From the NCBI GenBank assembly GCA_016872495.1, contig VGZT01000003.1:29769-93768 (forward strand): a stretch of DNA of 64,000 nt, given 5' to 3'. Origin of the DNA: SAR202 cluster bacterium. Lineage in GTDB: Bacteria; Chloroflexota; Dehalococcoidia; Lucifugimonadales; Lucifugimonadaceae. This document shows positions 52,379-61,148 of this stretch, one piece after another. The notes under the pieces are model-generated. The model was not told the DNA's origin. It saw only the letters and a list, made by a program, of their open reading frames with translations, and did not search any database. Within the stretch, counting starts at the first letter, position 1. Each line of letters opens with the position of its first letter. The translations under genes and the position numbers were made by a program.

Positions 52379-53677
52379 TCACCGGGTGTCGCCCGGTGGG
52401 GTCGTGGCCGGCCCGCGCCTGGCCTGCTCCTCCGGTGGACTGATGTCGCGGAACCCGAACAGCAGCGCCCCGTTATAGATGAACTTGATGGCGGACGCAG
52501 CTACGAACGGGGCTACCGAAAGCGTGGCCCCGGTCCAGAGCAGTCCCGTCAGCGCTGGACTGGCGGTGCGTCCCACGGCGCGTCCGACGTTCGTGATGCC
52601 CGCCATTGCCATTCGTTCATCGGGGGCGACGACCGCCATGGCATATGACTGGCGCGTGGGGACGTCCATCTCGTTGAACAGCCCACGGAACAGCCATGCC
52701 GCGATCGCAAGCGGGGCCGTTGGCGCGAACCCGAACGCAAGCACCATGCCGTTGGCGACGACCTGCGTCCAGACCATTGTGTTGAGCAGGCCGAACCGGG
52801 CGGCAATGCGCGGCGCCGCCCACAGCGAAAGCATGTTCAGGGTGTGGGAGCCGGCGATGACCGGGGCAATAGCGCCCTCCGACATGCCGAACCGGTGCGA
52901 CAGCCAGAAGGCGATCAGCGGGTCGATGATCATGCCGCCCGCCAGCGAGTCGACACCCAGCAGGAACGAAAAGCCGAAGATCCGCCCCCGCGACGGCGAT
53001 GCCAGCGGGTTGAAGATCTTTTTCGCGGCACGGATCTTCACCTCGATCTTCGGGGTGATGAGCAGGTAGAGGCCGGTGGCGACCAGATTCAGCGCGACGT
53101 ACACACCGAAGGTGATCCGGTAGGCCTCCAACTCATCCACGCCGATCAGGCGCGACAGCAGCAGCGGGAGTCCGCCGGCCAGGGCGCCAAGAGCACGCGC
53201 CGCAGACGACACGATTCCCAGGTATGAAAAGGCGGCGGTGCGCGACTTGCCCGACGCCACCTCAGCCAGCGCGGTCTGCTCGAGCTGCAAGAGCGGGCCA
53301 ACGTTCATGCCGGTAGCGGCGTAGCCGCCCAGGAACGAACCCGCAGCCAGCCACGCGAGGTGGTCGGTGATGATGAGCGCGACGCCAGCGACCGCCGTGA
53401 TAAGGCTCAGGACGAACATGAGCCGTTTCCGCCCGACCAGGTCGCCCACGACGGTGGCGGGCAAGGAGAGTGCGACTCCGCCGACCAGGCTGAGCGTGAG
53501 TACGAGCCCGATTTCGGTCGTGCTCAGTCCCAGGAGGCCAAGATAGATGGCGATCAGCACCGAGAGGATGCCCATGGCGGCGGCGCGCAGGCCCCGGCCG
53601 GCGATCAGTACGAAAGAATCGCGGTTGAACCAGCCGCCCTCAACCACCTGGGACTGGTCGGTAGTGGCCGAAGTCAA
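52379..53677 (-). CDS. MFS transporter
   Basis: A 432-residue major facilitator with about twelve membrane helices and the loop 2-3 signature GDLVGRKRLMFVL. I chose the TTG start (LTSATTDQSQVVEGGWFNRDS) after AGAGGGTGAG; a longer reading overlaps the enolase gene. It follows the enolase-family gene by 34 bases on the same strand. The pair probably imports a sugar acid and dehydrates it. A drug exporter cannot be excluded. Confidence 0.87.
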   Translation of the reverse strand: MTSATTDQSQVVEGGWFNRDSFVLIAGRGLRAAAMGILSVLIAIYLGLLGLSTTEIGLVLTLSLVGGVALSLPATVVGDLVGRKRLMFVLSLITAVAGVALIITDHLAWLAAGSFLGGYAATGMNVGPLLQLEQTALAEVASGKSRTAAFSYLGIVSSAARALGALAGGLPLLLSRLIGVDELEAYRITFGVYVALNLVATGLYLLITPKIEVKIRAAKKIFNPLASPSRGRIFGFSFLLGVDSLAGGMIIDPLIAFWLSHRFGMSEGAIAPVIAGSHTLNMLSLWAAPRIAARFGLLNTMVWTQVVANGMVLAFGFAPTAPLAIAAWLFRGLFNEMDVPTRQSYAMAVVAPDERMAMAGITNVGRAVGRTASPALTGLLWTGATLSVAPFVAASAIKFIYNGALLFGFRDISPPEEQARRGPATTPPGDTR

Positions 53678-53711
53678 CTCACCCTCTCCGGACTGGCCGC
53701 GTGCCAAGGGG

Positions 53712-54899
53712 CTAGGCCACCGCGTACCGGCGTACGGCATCCTCGTCGATCTCCACGCCGATGCCCGGGCGATCGTCGAGCAGGAAGGCTCCGTCGACCG
53801 GTTCCGGCGCGACGGAGCAGATCTTCATCTTCTCCGCGTGCGAGCCGTGCGAATGCTCCATGATCAGGAAGTTAGGGATCGCCGCCGAGAAGTGGATCGA
53901 GGCCGCGATCGACAGGATCCCGCCCGCCCCAATATGCGGCGTGACCCGGATCCCGTATGTGTCTGCGAGGGAGGCGATCTTCTTGCCCTCCGTGATGCCG
54001 GTCCGTCCGATGTCGAAGTTGTAGAAATCGCCGGCCCGGCGTTCAAACGCCTCCCGCATTTCAAAGCGGGTCCGCGACCACTCCCCGACGCAGACGGCCA
54101 TGTCGAGGGCGCGTGCAATCTCGGACTGGCCCTTGATGTCTTCCGGGGCAACCGGCGATTCGAGCCAGAACACGTCGTGCTCCTCCAGTCCCCGCCCCAG
54201 CAAGACGGCTCCCGGCACGTCCAGTGTGGTGTGGACATCGACCATCAGCTGGACGTCGGGGCCGACGACCGCACGAGTGGCCGCCACAATCTTCAGGATG
54301 CGCTCCCTGGGGCCGCGCAGATGCAGCTTGAGCGCGCGATAGCCATAGCCGACATGCTCCCTTGCCTGGGCGGCGACCTTCTCCGGATCGGTCCCGCTCA
54401 GCCCGGCGTAGAGGGCGACCTTGTCCCGGAACCGGCCACCCACAAGCTTGTGCACCGGCTTTCCGACTGTCTTCCCGACGATGTCCAGCAGGGCGACGTC
54501 GACACCTCCGAGGGCATCGACGTAGAACCCGGTCGGGTGCCCGCGCTCTCGCATGGCGCCGAAGCCCCGCTGCCACAGCGCCTCCACGTCGAACGGGTCG
54601 GCCCCGATCAGCACCGGCCGCAGCAGGTCTTCGACGATCGTGCGCGAGGTGCGCGGGGAGACCGGCGACTGCGCTTCGCCCCATCCGACCACGCCACCGT
54701 CCGTCTCAATTCGGACGACGGTGGTCTCGAAGCGGTTTGAGTAGATCGAAGTCCATTCGCCCCGGTGGATGTAGTAGTCGCCATACGAATCGGTCTCTGC
54801 GCTCAATACCGACGAACCGGAAGCCCGCGCTGAGGCCAGATCGGCTCCTCGGGGCGGCTCGAACCTGAGAGCGAATGCATCGACGCTGGTAATCCTCAT
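53712..54899 (-). CDS. Mandelate racemase/muconate lactonizing enzyme family protein, KxH type
   Basis: A 395-residue enolase-superfamily enzyme. Residues fit an acid-sugar dehydratase or racemase: Lys191 and His193 (ALKLHLRG), metal ligands Asp221, Glu247 and Glu273 (MVDVHT, WLESP, VGEWS), Asp296 and His322 (TPHIGAGG) as a second catalytic pair. It differs from the two paralogues at 0-1.7 kb. It is upstream of an MFS transporter gene in the same direction and divergent from two more enolase-family genes, making a local hub for sugar-acid catabolism. Confidence 0.92.
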   Translation of the reverse strand: MRITSVDAFALRFEPPRGADLASARASGSSVLSAETDSYGDYYIHRGEWTSIYSNRFETTVVRIETDGGVVGWGEAQSPVSPRTSRTIVEDLLRPVLIGADPFDVEALWQRGFGAMRERGHPTGFYVDALGGVDVALLDIVGKTVGKPVHKLVGGRFRDKVALYAGLSGTDPEKVAAQAREHVGYGYRALKLHLRGPRERILKIVAATRAVVGPDVQLMVDVHTTLDVPGAVLLGRGLEEHDVFWLESPVAPEDIKGQSEIARALDMAVCVGEWSRTRFEMREAFERRAGDFYNFDIGRTGITEGKKIASLADTYGIRVTPHIGAGGILSIAASIHFSAAIPNFLIMEHSHGSHAEKMKICSVAPEPVDGAFLLDDRPGIGVEIDEDAVRRYAVA

Positions 54900-54981
54900 G
54901 TGGTCTCCGTTAAGTGCACTGAAAACCGGGCCAGTATGCCACTCGCGTCGCTAAGATGGCGGTGCAACCCGGAGGGAAGTC

Positions 54982-56184
54982 ATGGCAGCGGACGTCATTA
55001 CGCAGGCATCGGTCACTCCCGTGCCCGCCTGGTACGCCAAAGAACTCGGGAAGAACGCCTATGCCGACAACATCGGCAGCATGCGGCTCGAGTGGGTCGT
55101 CAGGATCAGGACCGCCGGTGGTGTCGAAGGTCTCACCATCGCCAACAGCTACATGCGGAGACCCGACGCAAGCGTGGCTTCGCTGCTGAGTTTGCTGCGC
55201 GAGCTGTTCCTGGGCCGGAAGGCGTCCGAGCTCGTGTCGATGAATGGCAAGGCCGTGGTTGGCCCGGGGCGCTCGCTCGAAGTCGCCTTCCGCGAACACG
55301 GCTGGGCCTCTATCGGGGCCTTCGACCTGGTGGGCAAATCCCTGGACGTCTCGTGCGTCGAGATGCTGGGCGGTCCGGCGCGCGAAAGCGTCGAAGCGTA
55401 CGACAGCACGCTTTACTTCCAGGATTTTCTCAATCCTGAACTGGGGGCCGGCCAGTGCGCCATGGAAGCACGGGAGGCCGTGCAGGCTGGCTATCGCCAG
55501 ATCAAGATCAAGACGGGGCGCGGCGGCCGGTGGATGTTGCCGGAGGCGGGCATGCGTCGCGACGTTGAGGTCGTACACGCCATCAGGGACGCGGTCGGCC
55601 CCGACGTGAGGCTAATGGTCGACGCCAATTTCGGATACGACGGCCACCTCCCCCTCCTCGAGGACTTCGTCAGGGAGACTGCCCCGGATGACCTCTTCTG
55701 GCTTGAGGAGATGATCACGGCCGACGTCGCCGGCTACCGCGCCCTGCGCACGATGGTGGAGCGGCACGGCTCGAGGGCCCTGCTCGTCTGCGGTGAGGTT
55801 GACCGCAGCCCGATCTCACCCGTATGGCTGGACCTGATCCGGGAGAAGCTGATCGACGGGTACCAGCCCGACATCGTCAGTCAGGGCTTCCTGAACTGGC
55901 TTTCGATCGAACGCAGCCTTGAGGCGTCCGCGATCCTGGGCATTCCCCATGACTTCGGCAACGGGGTCTTCGGCGTGCCTGCAGGAGTTGCCTGGGGCCT
56001 CGCCAATCACAGGTTCGCCGTCCTGGAGTCGGAGCGCAGCCCGTCGGTGATCTACGACATGGACGGTTATCGCTTCGCCGACGGCGCCTGGTCGTACTCG
56101 GGAGGTCCAGGCCTCGGGATTTCGATCGATGAGGAAACCTGGGGCCGGACACACGCCCGGCACGAAACGACCGTAGAGGGTTAG
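54982..56184 (+). CDS. Mandelate racemase/muconate lactonizing enzyme family protein, KxK type (copy 1 of pair)
   Basis: A 400-residue enolase-superfamily protein with Lys175-x-Lys177 (QIKIKTGRG), metal ligands Asp214 with Asn216 (MVDANFGYD), Glu242 or Glu243 (WLEEMI) and Glu272 (CGEVD), Asp297, and His323 (IPHDFGN). It could be a racemase, dehydratase or cycloisomerase; the substrate is unknown. The ATG follows GGAGGGAAG. It is close to the next gene in several blocks (AYDSTLYFQD, GRWMLPEAGM/GRWFEPHAGM), so the two arose by tandem duplication. Confidence 0.92.
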   Translation: MAADVITQASVTPVPAWYAKELGKNAYADNIGSMRLEWVVRIRTAGGVEGLTIANSYMRRPDASVASLLSLLRELFLGRKASELVSMNGKAVVGPGRSLEVAFREHGWASIGAFDLVGKSLDVSCVEMLGGPARESVEAYDSTLYFQDFLNPELGAGQCAMEAREAVQAGYRQIKIKTGRGGRWMLPEAGMRRDVEVVHAIRDAVGPDVRLMVDANFGYDGHLPLLEDFVRETAPDDLFWLEEMITADVAGYRALRTMVERHGSRALLVCGEVDRSPISPVWLDLIREKLIDGYQPDIVSQGFLNWLSIERSLEASAILGIPHDFGNGVFGVPAGVAWGLANHRFAVLESERSPSVIYDMDGYRFADGAWSYSGGPGLGISIDEETWGRTHARHETTVEG

Positions 56185-56188
56185 GGCG

Positions 56189-57382
56189 ATGGAAAGGCAC
56201 CGGATCGTCAAGATTCAGATCGCGGCAGTGGAAACCACATTCGGAAGGATGGTCGGGAGAAACTCGAAGGGCGAGAACTACGGGATCAACCAGCGGGAGT
56301 GGCTCGTCCAGGCTACGACCGACTCAGGGTTGATGGGGCTGACAAACGCGCGGCCGGCCATGAACTCGGGGTCGGTCCAGCGGCTGGCGGGGATTCTGGG
56401 CGAACTCCTCGGACGCGACTTATTCGAGTTCCACCGCATTTCTGGTGGCCTTGTCACGGGCGTCCCGCCGCGCTGGTCGCAGTACCTGCTCGAAAACGGG
56501 TTCGTGAGCTACCTGCTGTTCGACCTCATGGGCAAGGCGCTGGGCACACCGGCCTACGGTCTCCTCGGTAGCCAGGTGCGTGCTCGGATTGAAGCGTACG
56601 ACTCGACGCTCTACTTCCAGGACCTGGTTCGCCCGGATGAAGGAGCTGGCGCGGTGGCCAGTGACGCGGCGGAGGCCGTTCGCAAGGGCTGGCAGGCCGT
56701 CAAGATCAAACTCGGCCGGCCGGGTCGATGGTTCGAGCCCCACGCCGGGATGCAACGCGACGTCGAAGTGGTACTGCGCACCCGTGAGGCCGTCGGGGAC
56801 CGGGTGAAGATCCTGGTCGACGCCAACAACGGATACGACGGCAAACCCGCGCTGCTCGAGGCCTTTGTCAGGGAGACCGCATCCGCGCGGATCTTCTGGA
56901 TGGAGGAGATGATCACCGAGGACCTCAGCGGCTACCGCAGGCTACGTGATTGGCGGGACCGGCACACGCCCTCCACGATGCTCGTGGACGGAGAAGGTCA
57001 CCAGGGGCGTAACCCCATTTACTGGAAGCTGATGGAAGAGGGGCTCCTCGACGCAATCCAGCCCGACATGCTTCATATGGGCTTCTGGCCGTACTGGCAG
57101 CTGGCGCTCGAGATCCGGGACTCCGGATTCAACACGAAGATCGCGCCGCACAACTTCAACGCCGCGGCAACCGGTCTGCGGGGCGTGATTCAGTTCGGCG
57201 CGGCCTGCCCTGCCTTCGTGATCGCCGAAGACTCGACCCTCGCATTCGACCTTTATCGCGTCGCAGGCGGGTTCGAGGGCGGCAGCTACCTGGTCACCCA
57301 GGCGCCCGGCCTTGGCGTCGAAGTCGACCCGGAGGTCTACCGGCGCAGGCATGCCGCCACGGAGACCGTGCTGCATGCCTGA
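56189..57382 (+). CDS. Mandelate racemase/muconate lactonizing enzyme family protein, KxK type (copy 2 of pair)
   Basis: A 397-residue paralogue of the preceding gene, 4 bases downstream. Lys172-x-Lys174 (VKIKLGRPGRW), Asp211 with Asn213 (LVDANNGYD), Glu239/240 (WMEEMI), Glu269 (VDGEGHQ), Asp293 and His321 (IAPHNFN) retain the catalytic frame. Divergence from copy 1 around the N-terminal specificity loops suggests a different substrate. It ends 7 bases from a convergent zinc dehydrogenase. Confidence 0.92.
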   Translation: MERHRIVKIQIAAVETTFGRMVGRNSKGENYGINQREWLVQATTDSGLMGLTNARPAMNSGSVQRLAGILGELLGRDLFEFHRISGGLVTGVPPRWSQYLLENGFVSYLLFDLMGKALGTPAYGLLGSQVRARIEAYDSTLYFQDLVRPDEGAGAVASDAAEAVRKGWQAVKIKLGRPGRWFEPHAGMQRDVEVVLRTREAVGDRVKILVDANNGYDGKPALLEAFVRETASARIFWMEEMITEDLSGYRRLRDWRDRHTPSTMLVDGEGHQGRNPIYWKLMEEGLLDAIQPDMLHMGFWPYWQLALEIRDSGFNTKIAPHNFNAAATGLRGVIQFGAACPAFVIAEDSTLAFDLYRVAGGFEGGSYLVTQAPGLGVEVDPEVYRRRHAATETVLHA

Positions 57383-57388
57383 GCCAGG

Positions 57389-58420
57389 TCAATCCCAGAC
57401 GATCACCATCTTGCCGGTGTCCTGCCGGTCGAATCTCCGGTAGGCGTCGACCGCGTCGCCGATGGCAACCCGGTCCGAGATCAGCTCATGGAGCGGGATT
57501 TGGCGGTCGACAACGAATCTGGCCGCCTCTTCCATCCCCGGCATGCTGACCGTCCAGGAGCCATAGATCGTCAGGTGGCGATGGATGATGTCAGGCGTCG
57601 CATCGTAGATTGCCTGGCCTCGTTCACCGACCAGCACCGACCTGCCGAAGACGCGGGCCGAGGTGGCCGCCTGCTTGCGAGTGAGCGGAAGACCTACCGC
57701 TTCCAGCGTGGCGTCAGCGCCTTCGCCGTGCGTCAGGGCCATGATCTGGCCGACCGAATCGCCCTCGCCCGGATTCACAGTCTTCCAGGCGCCGGCTTTG
57801 CGCGCCAGCTCCAGCCTGGCCGGAGAGGGGTCGACCGCGATCACTCGTGCGCCCATCGCTGCCCCGAGCATCGTCGCGGCAACCCCTACCGGGCCCTGTC
57901 CGAAGATCGCCAGGACATCGCGCCCGGACACTTCGAGCTTCGTAAGCGCAAGGTATGCCGTGCTGGTGCCGCACGCCAGCATCGCACCGGCTTCAAACGT
58001 CAGTTCGTCAGGGAGTGGTACGCAGGTGCTGGCGGCGCACACCATGTAGTCGCCGTGGCCGCCATGCAGTGATCCACCGTAGTACCCCTTCTTGAAGGCG
58101 GTCGAGTTGCACAGCTGCTGGTATCCCATGTGGCAAAAGCGACACTGCCCGCAGCCCAGGTAGTGGTGGTTTATTACGCGGTCGCCGACCCGAAGGTTGG
58201 TCACGCCGGCGCCGACGGCCGCGACCTCACCGCAGGGTTCGTGACCGATCCGGTTCTCAGCAAAGGTGATCTCGGGCACCGGCGCCCGGTATTTATGGAG
58301 ATCGCTGCCACACATCCCCGAGGCACGCATTCGCAGCAGGACCTCGGCGGGCCCGGGCTCCTCTTCCGGAAACTGCCTGACTTCGGCCTTGCGATCGCCT
58401 AGGAATACCACACCCTTCAT
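57389..58420 (-). CDS. Zinc-dependent alcohol dehydrogenase (MDR family) with structural zinc site
   Basis: A 343-residue dehydrogenase with catalytic Cys37 (GMCGSD) and His60-Glu61 (GHE), structural cysteines Cys90, Cys93, Cys96 and Cys104 (GCGQCRFCHMGYQQLC), and a Rossmann motif FGQGPVGVAA. It should oxidise a sugar-derived alcohol. I chose the ATG after AGGAG with 7-base spacing; the longer in-frame reading is probably untranslated. It lies beside the enolase pair and the epimerase gene. Confidence 0.92.
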   Translation of the reverse strand: MKGVVFLGDRKAEVRQFPEEEPGPAEVLLRMRASGMCGSDLHKYRAPVPEITFAENRIGHEPCGEVAAVGAGVTNLRVGDRVINHHYLGCGQCRFCHMGYQQLCNSTAFKKGYYGGSLHGGHGDYMVCAASTCVPLPDELTFEAGAMLACGTSTAYLALTKLEVSGRDVLAIFGQGPVGVAATMLGAAMGARVIAVDPSPARLELARKAGAWKTVNPGEGDSVGQIMALTHGEGADATLEAVGLPLTRKQAATSARVFGRSVLVGERGQAIYDATPDIIHRHLTIYGSWTVSMPGMEEAARFVVDRQIPLHELISDRVAIGDAVDAYRRFDRQDTGKMVIVWD

Positions 58421-58554
58421 GTGCAAGCTCCTGCTGCGCTCGTCTCGTGGACGGAAGTCTACTGGAGTCCCCGTTACGGGTTCTGGGACCCGCGCAGGGC
58501 AGCATCTCTCACGGTCGCTCAGATATACTCCCGCCCCATTCAAAGGAGTCGAAT

Positions 58555-59592
58555 TTGCAGATCCTGATCACGGGCATCACCGGGCGCGTAGGCGCCAACA
58601 TAGCCCGCGCGTTCATCGCCAGCGGCCACCAGGTACGGGGCTTCGTCTGGCCGGGCGACCGCCAGACCGCGAAACTGAAGATCCTCGAGGCCGAGATCTT
58701 CGAGGGTGACCTCCGCTCGCTCGAGGACGTGAAGGCCGCGGCCGAGGGGTGCGACTGGATCTTCCACCTTGGCGCGGCGTTCCAGGCCGGCGGTCCTTTT
58801 ACCGACGAACAGTTCTTCGACATCAACGTCAAGGGCACGTTCAACGTGCTCGAAGCGGCGGTGGGGCTCAAGCCGAAGCTCAAGCACCTCATCTTCTCCA
58901 GCACGGACGCCACGATGCAGAAGTACATCCCGGGCGGCATTCCGGAACCGATCACCGAAACGTCTCTTCCGCTCGTCACAACCTCGTGGTACGGCTATTC
59001 AAAGATCCTCGGGGAGCACCTGATCGATCGCTATGTGCGTGCCGACGGAGTGCCGGCGACGGTGTTCCGATTCGCCTACGTCTGGGGCGCCGGCGAGGTT
59101 CTGAACTTCCCCCAGTTCAAGCTCTCGCACTTCTTGAAGGAGTTCGGCGGCCGCAAGGATGCGGACGGCAAGGCGACGTATGCCGCCCTCAAGAGGCTGG
59201 ACAATGGCTCGGAGAAGCTGGTCATCGCATGCGACGAGAACGGCAGGCCCTACAAGAAGCACTGTGTCGAGGTGCGCGACCTGGTACATGCGTTTGAAGC
59301 CGCTGCGGGCAAGCCATCCACATACGGGAAGACTTATCATGTGGGCGCGCCCAGCGCGTTCACGTGGGACGAAGCCGTCCCGTATCTGGCCGAGAAGCTG
59401 GAAATGCCCCACGCGCGCATCAACATCAGGGGCGCCGCTCCCACCTACTACGAGTACGACATGACCGCGGCGGTCCGCGACTTCGCATACAGCCCCGGGA
59501 TCGATATTTTCAAGACCATCGACGAAGCGATCAGGTTCGAGCGCGATGGAGGGGGAGACCTGATACCCGCCCGCCTCGGCACGTCCGGCTGA
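58555..59592 (+). CDS. NAD-dependent epimerase/dehydratase family protein
   Basis: A 345-residue extended SDR. It begins LQILITGITGRVGANIARAF with the G-x2-G-x2-G nucleotide motif, and its catalytic Tyr-x3-Lys lies in SWYGYSKILGE. The C-terminal half is large enough for a nucleotide-sugar or uronate substrate. I chose the TTG start 7 bases after AAGGAG; a longer in-frame reading covers only leader. It could be a sugar epimerase or a uronate dehydrogenase-like enzyme acting with the neighbouring sugar-acid genes. Confidence 0.9.
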   Translation: MQILITGITGRVGANIARAFIASGHQVRGFVWPGDRQTAKLKILEAEIFEGDLRSLEDVKAAAEGCDWIFHLGAAFQAGGPFTDEQFFDINVKGTFNVLEAAVGLKPKLKHLIFSSTDATMQKYIPGGIPEPITETSLPLVTTSWYGYSKILGEHLIDRYVRADGVPATVFRFAYVWGAGEVLNFPQFKLSHFLKEFGGRKDADGKATYAALKRLDNGSEKLVIACDENGRPYKKHCVEVRDLVHAFEAAAGKPSTYGKTYHVGAPSAFTWDEAVPYLAEKLEMPHARINIRGAAPTYYEYDMTAAVRDFAYSPGIDIFKTIDEAIRFERDGGGDLIPARLGTSG

Positions 59593-59618
59593 AGACCTGA
59601 GTGGTCGAGGTCGGTTGA

Positions 59619-60188
59619 GTGCGTTCGATACGGGTGGACGAGCACGTGCGCCTGCGCGATCCGGTCGCCGCCGATGCGCCCGCCCTGTTTCAGCTGGTCG
59701 AGGCGAACCGGGCCCGGCTCGCAAGATGGCTCCCCTGGGTGCCGCAGATACGCACCGTACAGGATGAGATCGACTGGATCGCGAGCCGCAACGCCCCCGG
59801 AGCGTCAGAAACCGAACTGGCGCTCTTGGTGGTGGACCGTGGAACTATCGTCGGTGGACTGGGTATAGGCGGCCTCGGACATCCCGCACGCAAGGGCGAG
59901 ATCGGTTACTGGATCGCCGCCGAAGCGGAGGGCAAGGGGATCGTCACCCGGGCATGCCGTGCCGCGCTCAAATACGCGTTCGAAACCCGGGCGATGAACA
60001 GGATCCAGATCCGGGCTGCGGTCGATAACCGGCGAAGTCGCGCCATCCCCGAGCGGCTCGGATTCACCTTCGAAGGTACCGAACGTTCGGGCGCGCTCGT
60101 GCAGGGCCGGTATCAGGACCTCGCCGTATACGCGCTGCTCGCTTCCGAGTGGAAGGCGATGCGGAGCAACGAGGCGACGAAGAGCTAG
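59619..60188 (+). CDS. GNAT-family acetyltransferase (RimJ/RimL-like)
   Basis: A 189-residue N-acetyltransferase with a RimJ/RimL-like N terminus (VRLRDPVAADAPALFQLVEANR) and the acetyl-CoA region GEIGYWIAAEAEGKGIVTRACRAALKYAF, followed by the conserved NRIQIRAAVDNRRSRAIPERLGF. The ENxxSxxVxxxxGF-style block is present as DNRRSRAIPERLGF. Start GTG. Target unknown: ribosomal protein N termini or small amines are typical. It precedes the repeat array. Confidence 0.9.
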   Translation: MRSIRVDEHVRLRDPVAADAPALFQLVEANRARLARWLPWVPQIRTVQDEIDWIASRNAPGASETELALLVVDRGTIVGGLGIGGLGHPARKGEIGYWIAAEAEGKGIVTRACRAALKYAFETRAMNRIQIRAAVDNRRSRAIPERLGFTFEGTERSGALVQGRYQDLAVYALLASEWKAMRSNEATKS

Positions 60189-60260
60189 CGAGAGCGACGC
60201 GGGAATCGACGCTGCGCGATGCGGCTTGCGCCGCCCTATTCAAGGCGACATCCGGATGAT

Positions 60261-60661
60261 GGCGTTCGCCGGGGTCTTGCGCGCCCTGAGGCAGCCTCCC
60301 TGAGGCCAGGCGCTGCGCGCCGCGGCTTGCGCCGCCCTCACGGTGCTCAGGGCCCGGCCACGCCTATCGGCGTTCGCCGGGGTCTTGCGCGCCCGCACGG
60401 TGCTCAGGGCCCGGCCACGCCTATCGGCGTTCGCCGGGGTCTTGCGCGCCCTGAGGCAGCCTCCCTGAGGCCAGGCGCTGCGCGCCGCGGCTTGCGCCGC
60501 CCTCACGGTGCTCAGGGCCCGGCCACGCCTATCGGCGTTCGCCGGGGTCTTGCGCGCCCGCACGGTGCTCAGGGCCCGGCCACGCCTATCGGCGTTCGCC
60601 GGGGTCTTGCGCGCCCGCACGGTGCTCAGGGCCCGGCCACGCCTATCGGCGTTCGCCGGGG
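60261..60661. repeat. Tandem array of 57-bp and 108-bp units derived from a gene 3' end
   Basis: Two unit types alternate: a 108-bp unit A (60261-60368, 60426-60533) and a 57-bp unit B (60369-60425, 60534-60590, 60591-60647), then a partial unit to 60661. A equals B plus a 51-base insertion. Every unit starts GGCGTTCGCCGGGG and ends GGCCACGCCTATC. The last partial unit is inside the carboxymuconolactone decarboxylase gene, so each unit repeats its final codons. A degenerate unit precedes the array from about 60,211. Confidence 0.95.
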
Positions 60662-61038
60662 TGGTCTTTTTCCCACTGCTCGAAGGTCTGCTGCGCCACC
60701 ACTAGCGCCGTCGACGCACACGGGTATCCCCCGTAAAACAGCATCTGGGTTATCAATTCGGCGATCTGCGCCTTGGTGACCCCGAGGTTCAGCGCACCCG
60801 TGATATGCCCCGGCAGCTGCCTGTCACGATTGAGCACCACGAGCGCGGAAATCGTGCACAGGCTGCGCGTCTTGTGGTCGAGCGCCGGCCGCTGATAGAT
60901 GTGGCCAAACAAAGTCTCGTTGATTAGCTCGAATGCTTCCTTGACCGGCTCGGCTGCTGGCCCAAGCTGTGGGTCCCGCCCGTAGTAGAACGTCCGGAAC
61001 TCTTTCGCTTTCCTGGCGAGCTGTTCGCGCGTCTCCAA
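60643..61038 (-). CDS. Carboxymuconolactone decarboxylase family protein
   Basis: A 131-residue helical protein of the CMD/AhpD superfamily with LDHKTRSLCTISALVVLNRDRQLPGHITGALNLGVTKAQIAE and LFYGGYPCASTALVVAQQTFE. It lacks the CxxC pair of AhpD, so a gamma-carboxymuconolactone decarboxylase or related reaction is more likely than peroxidase support. Its last codons and stop (DHPGERR) lie inside the repeat array, so the 3' end is part of a repeated sequence. It is divergent from an MFS exporter gene. Confidence 0.88.
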   Translation of the reverse strand: METREQLARKAKEFRTFYYGRDPQLGPAAEPVKEAFELINETLFGHIYQRPALDHKTRSLCTISALVVLNRDRQLPGHITGALNLGVTKAQIAELITQMLFYGGYPCASTALVVAQQTFEQWEKDHPGERR

Positions 61039-61148
61039 GGTTGAACCTCCATGCGGTGCGCCCAGATTCGACGACCGCCCGTGGACTCACGTCCGCCTGA
61101 TACCTGAAATGACTGGGGTACCATACGGCAATTCTCGGAGACGAACCA

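Noticed and set aside
60261..60661. Possible CRISPR array
   Set aside because: Units are contiguous tandem repeats of 57 and 108 bp with no unique spacers, and no cas genes are nearby.
60219..60779. Rightward 186-codon repetitive gene
   Set aside because: The composition is Arg/Pro/Gly low-complexity and it runs antisense into the decarboxylase gene; not listed as a gene without expression evidence.
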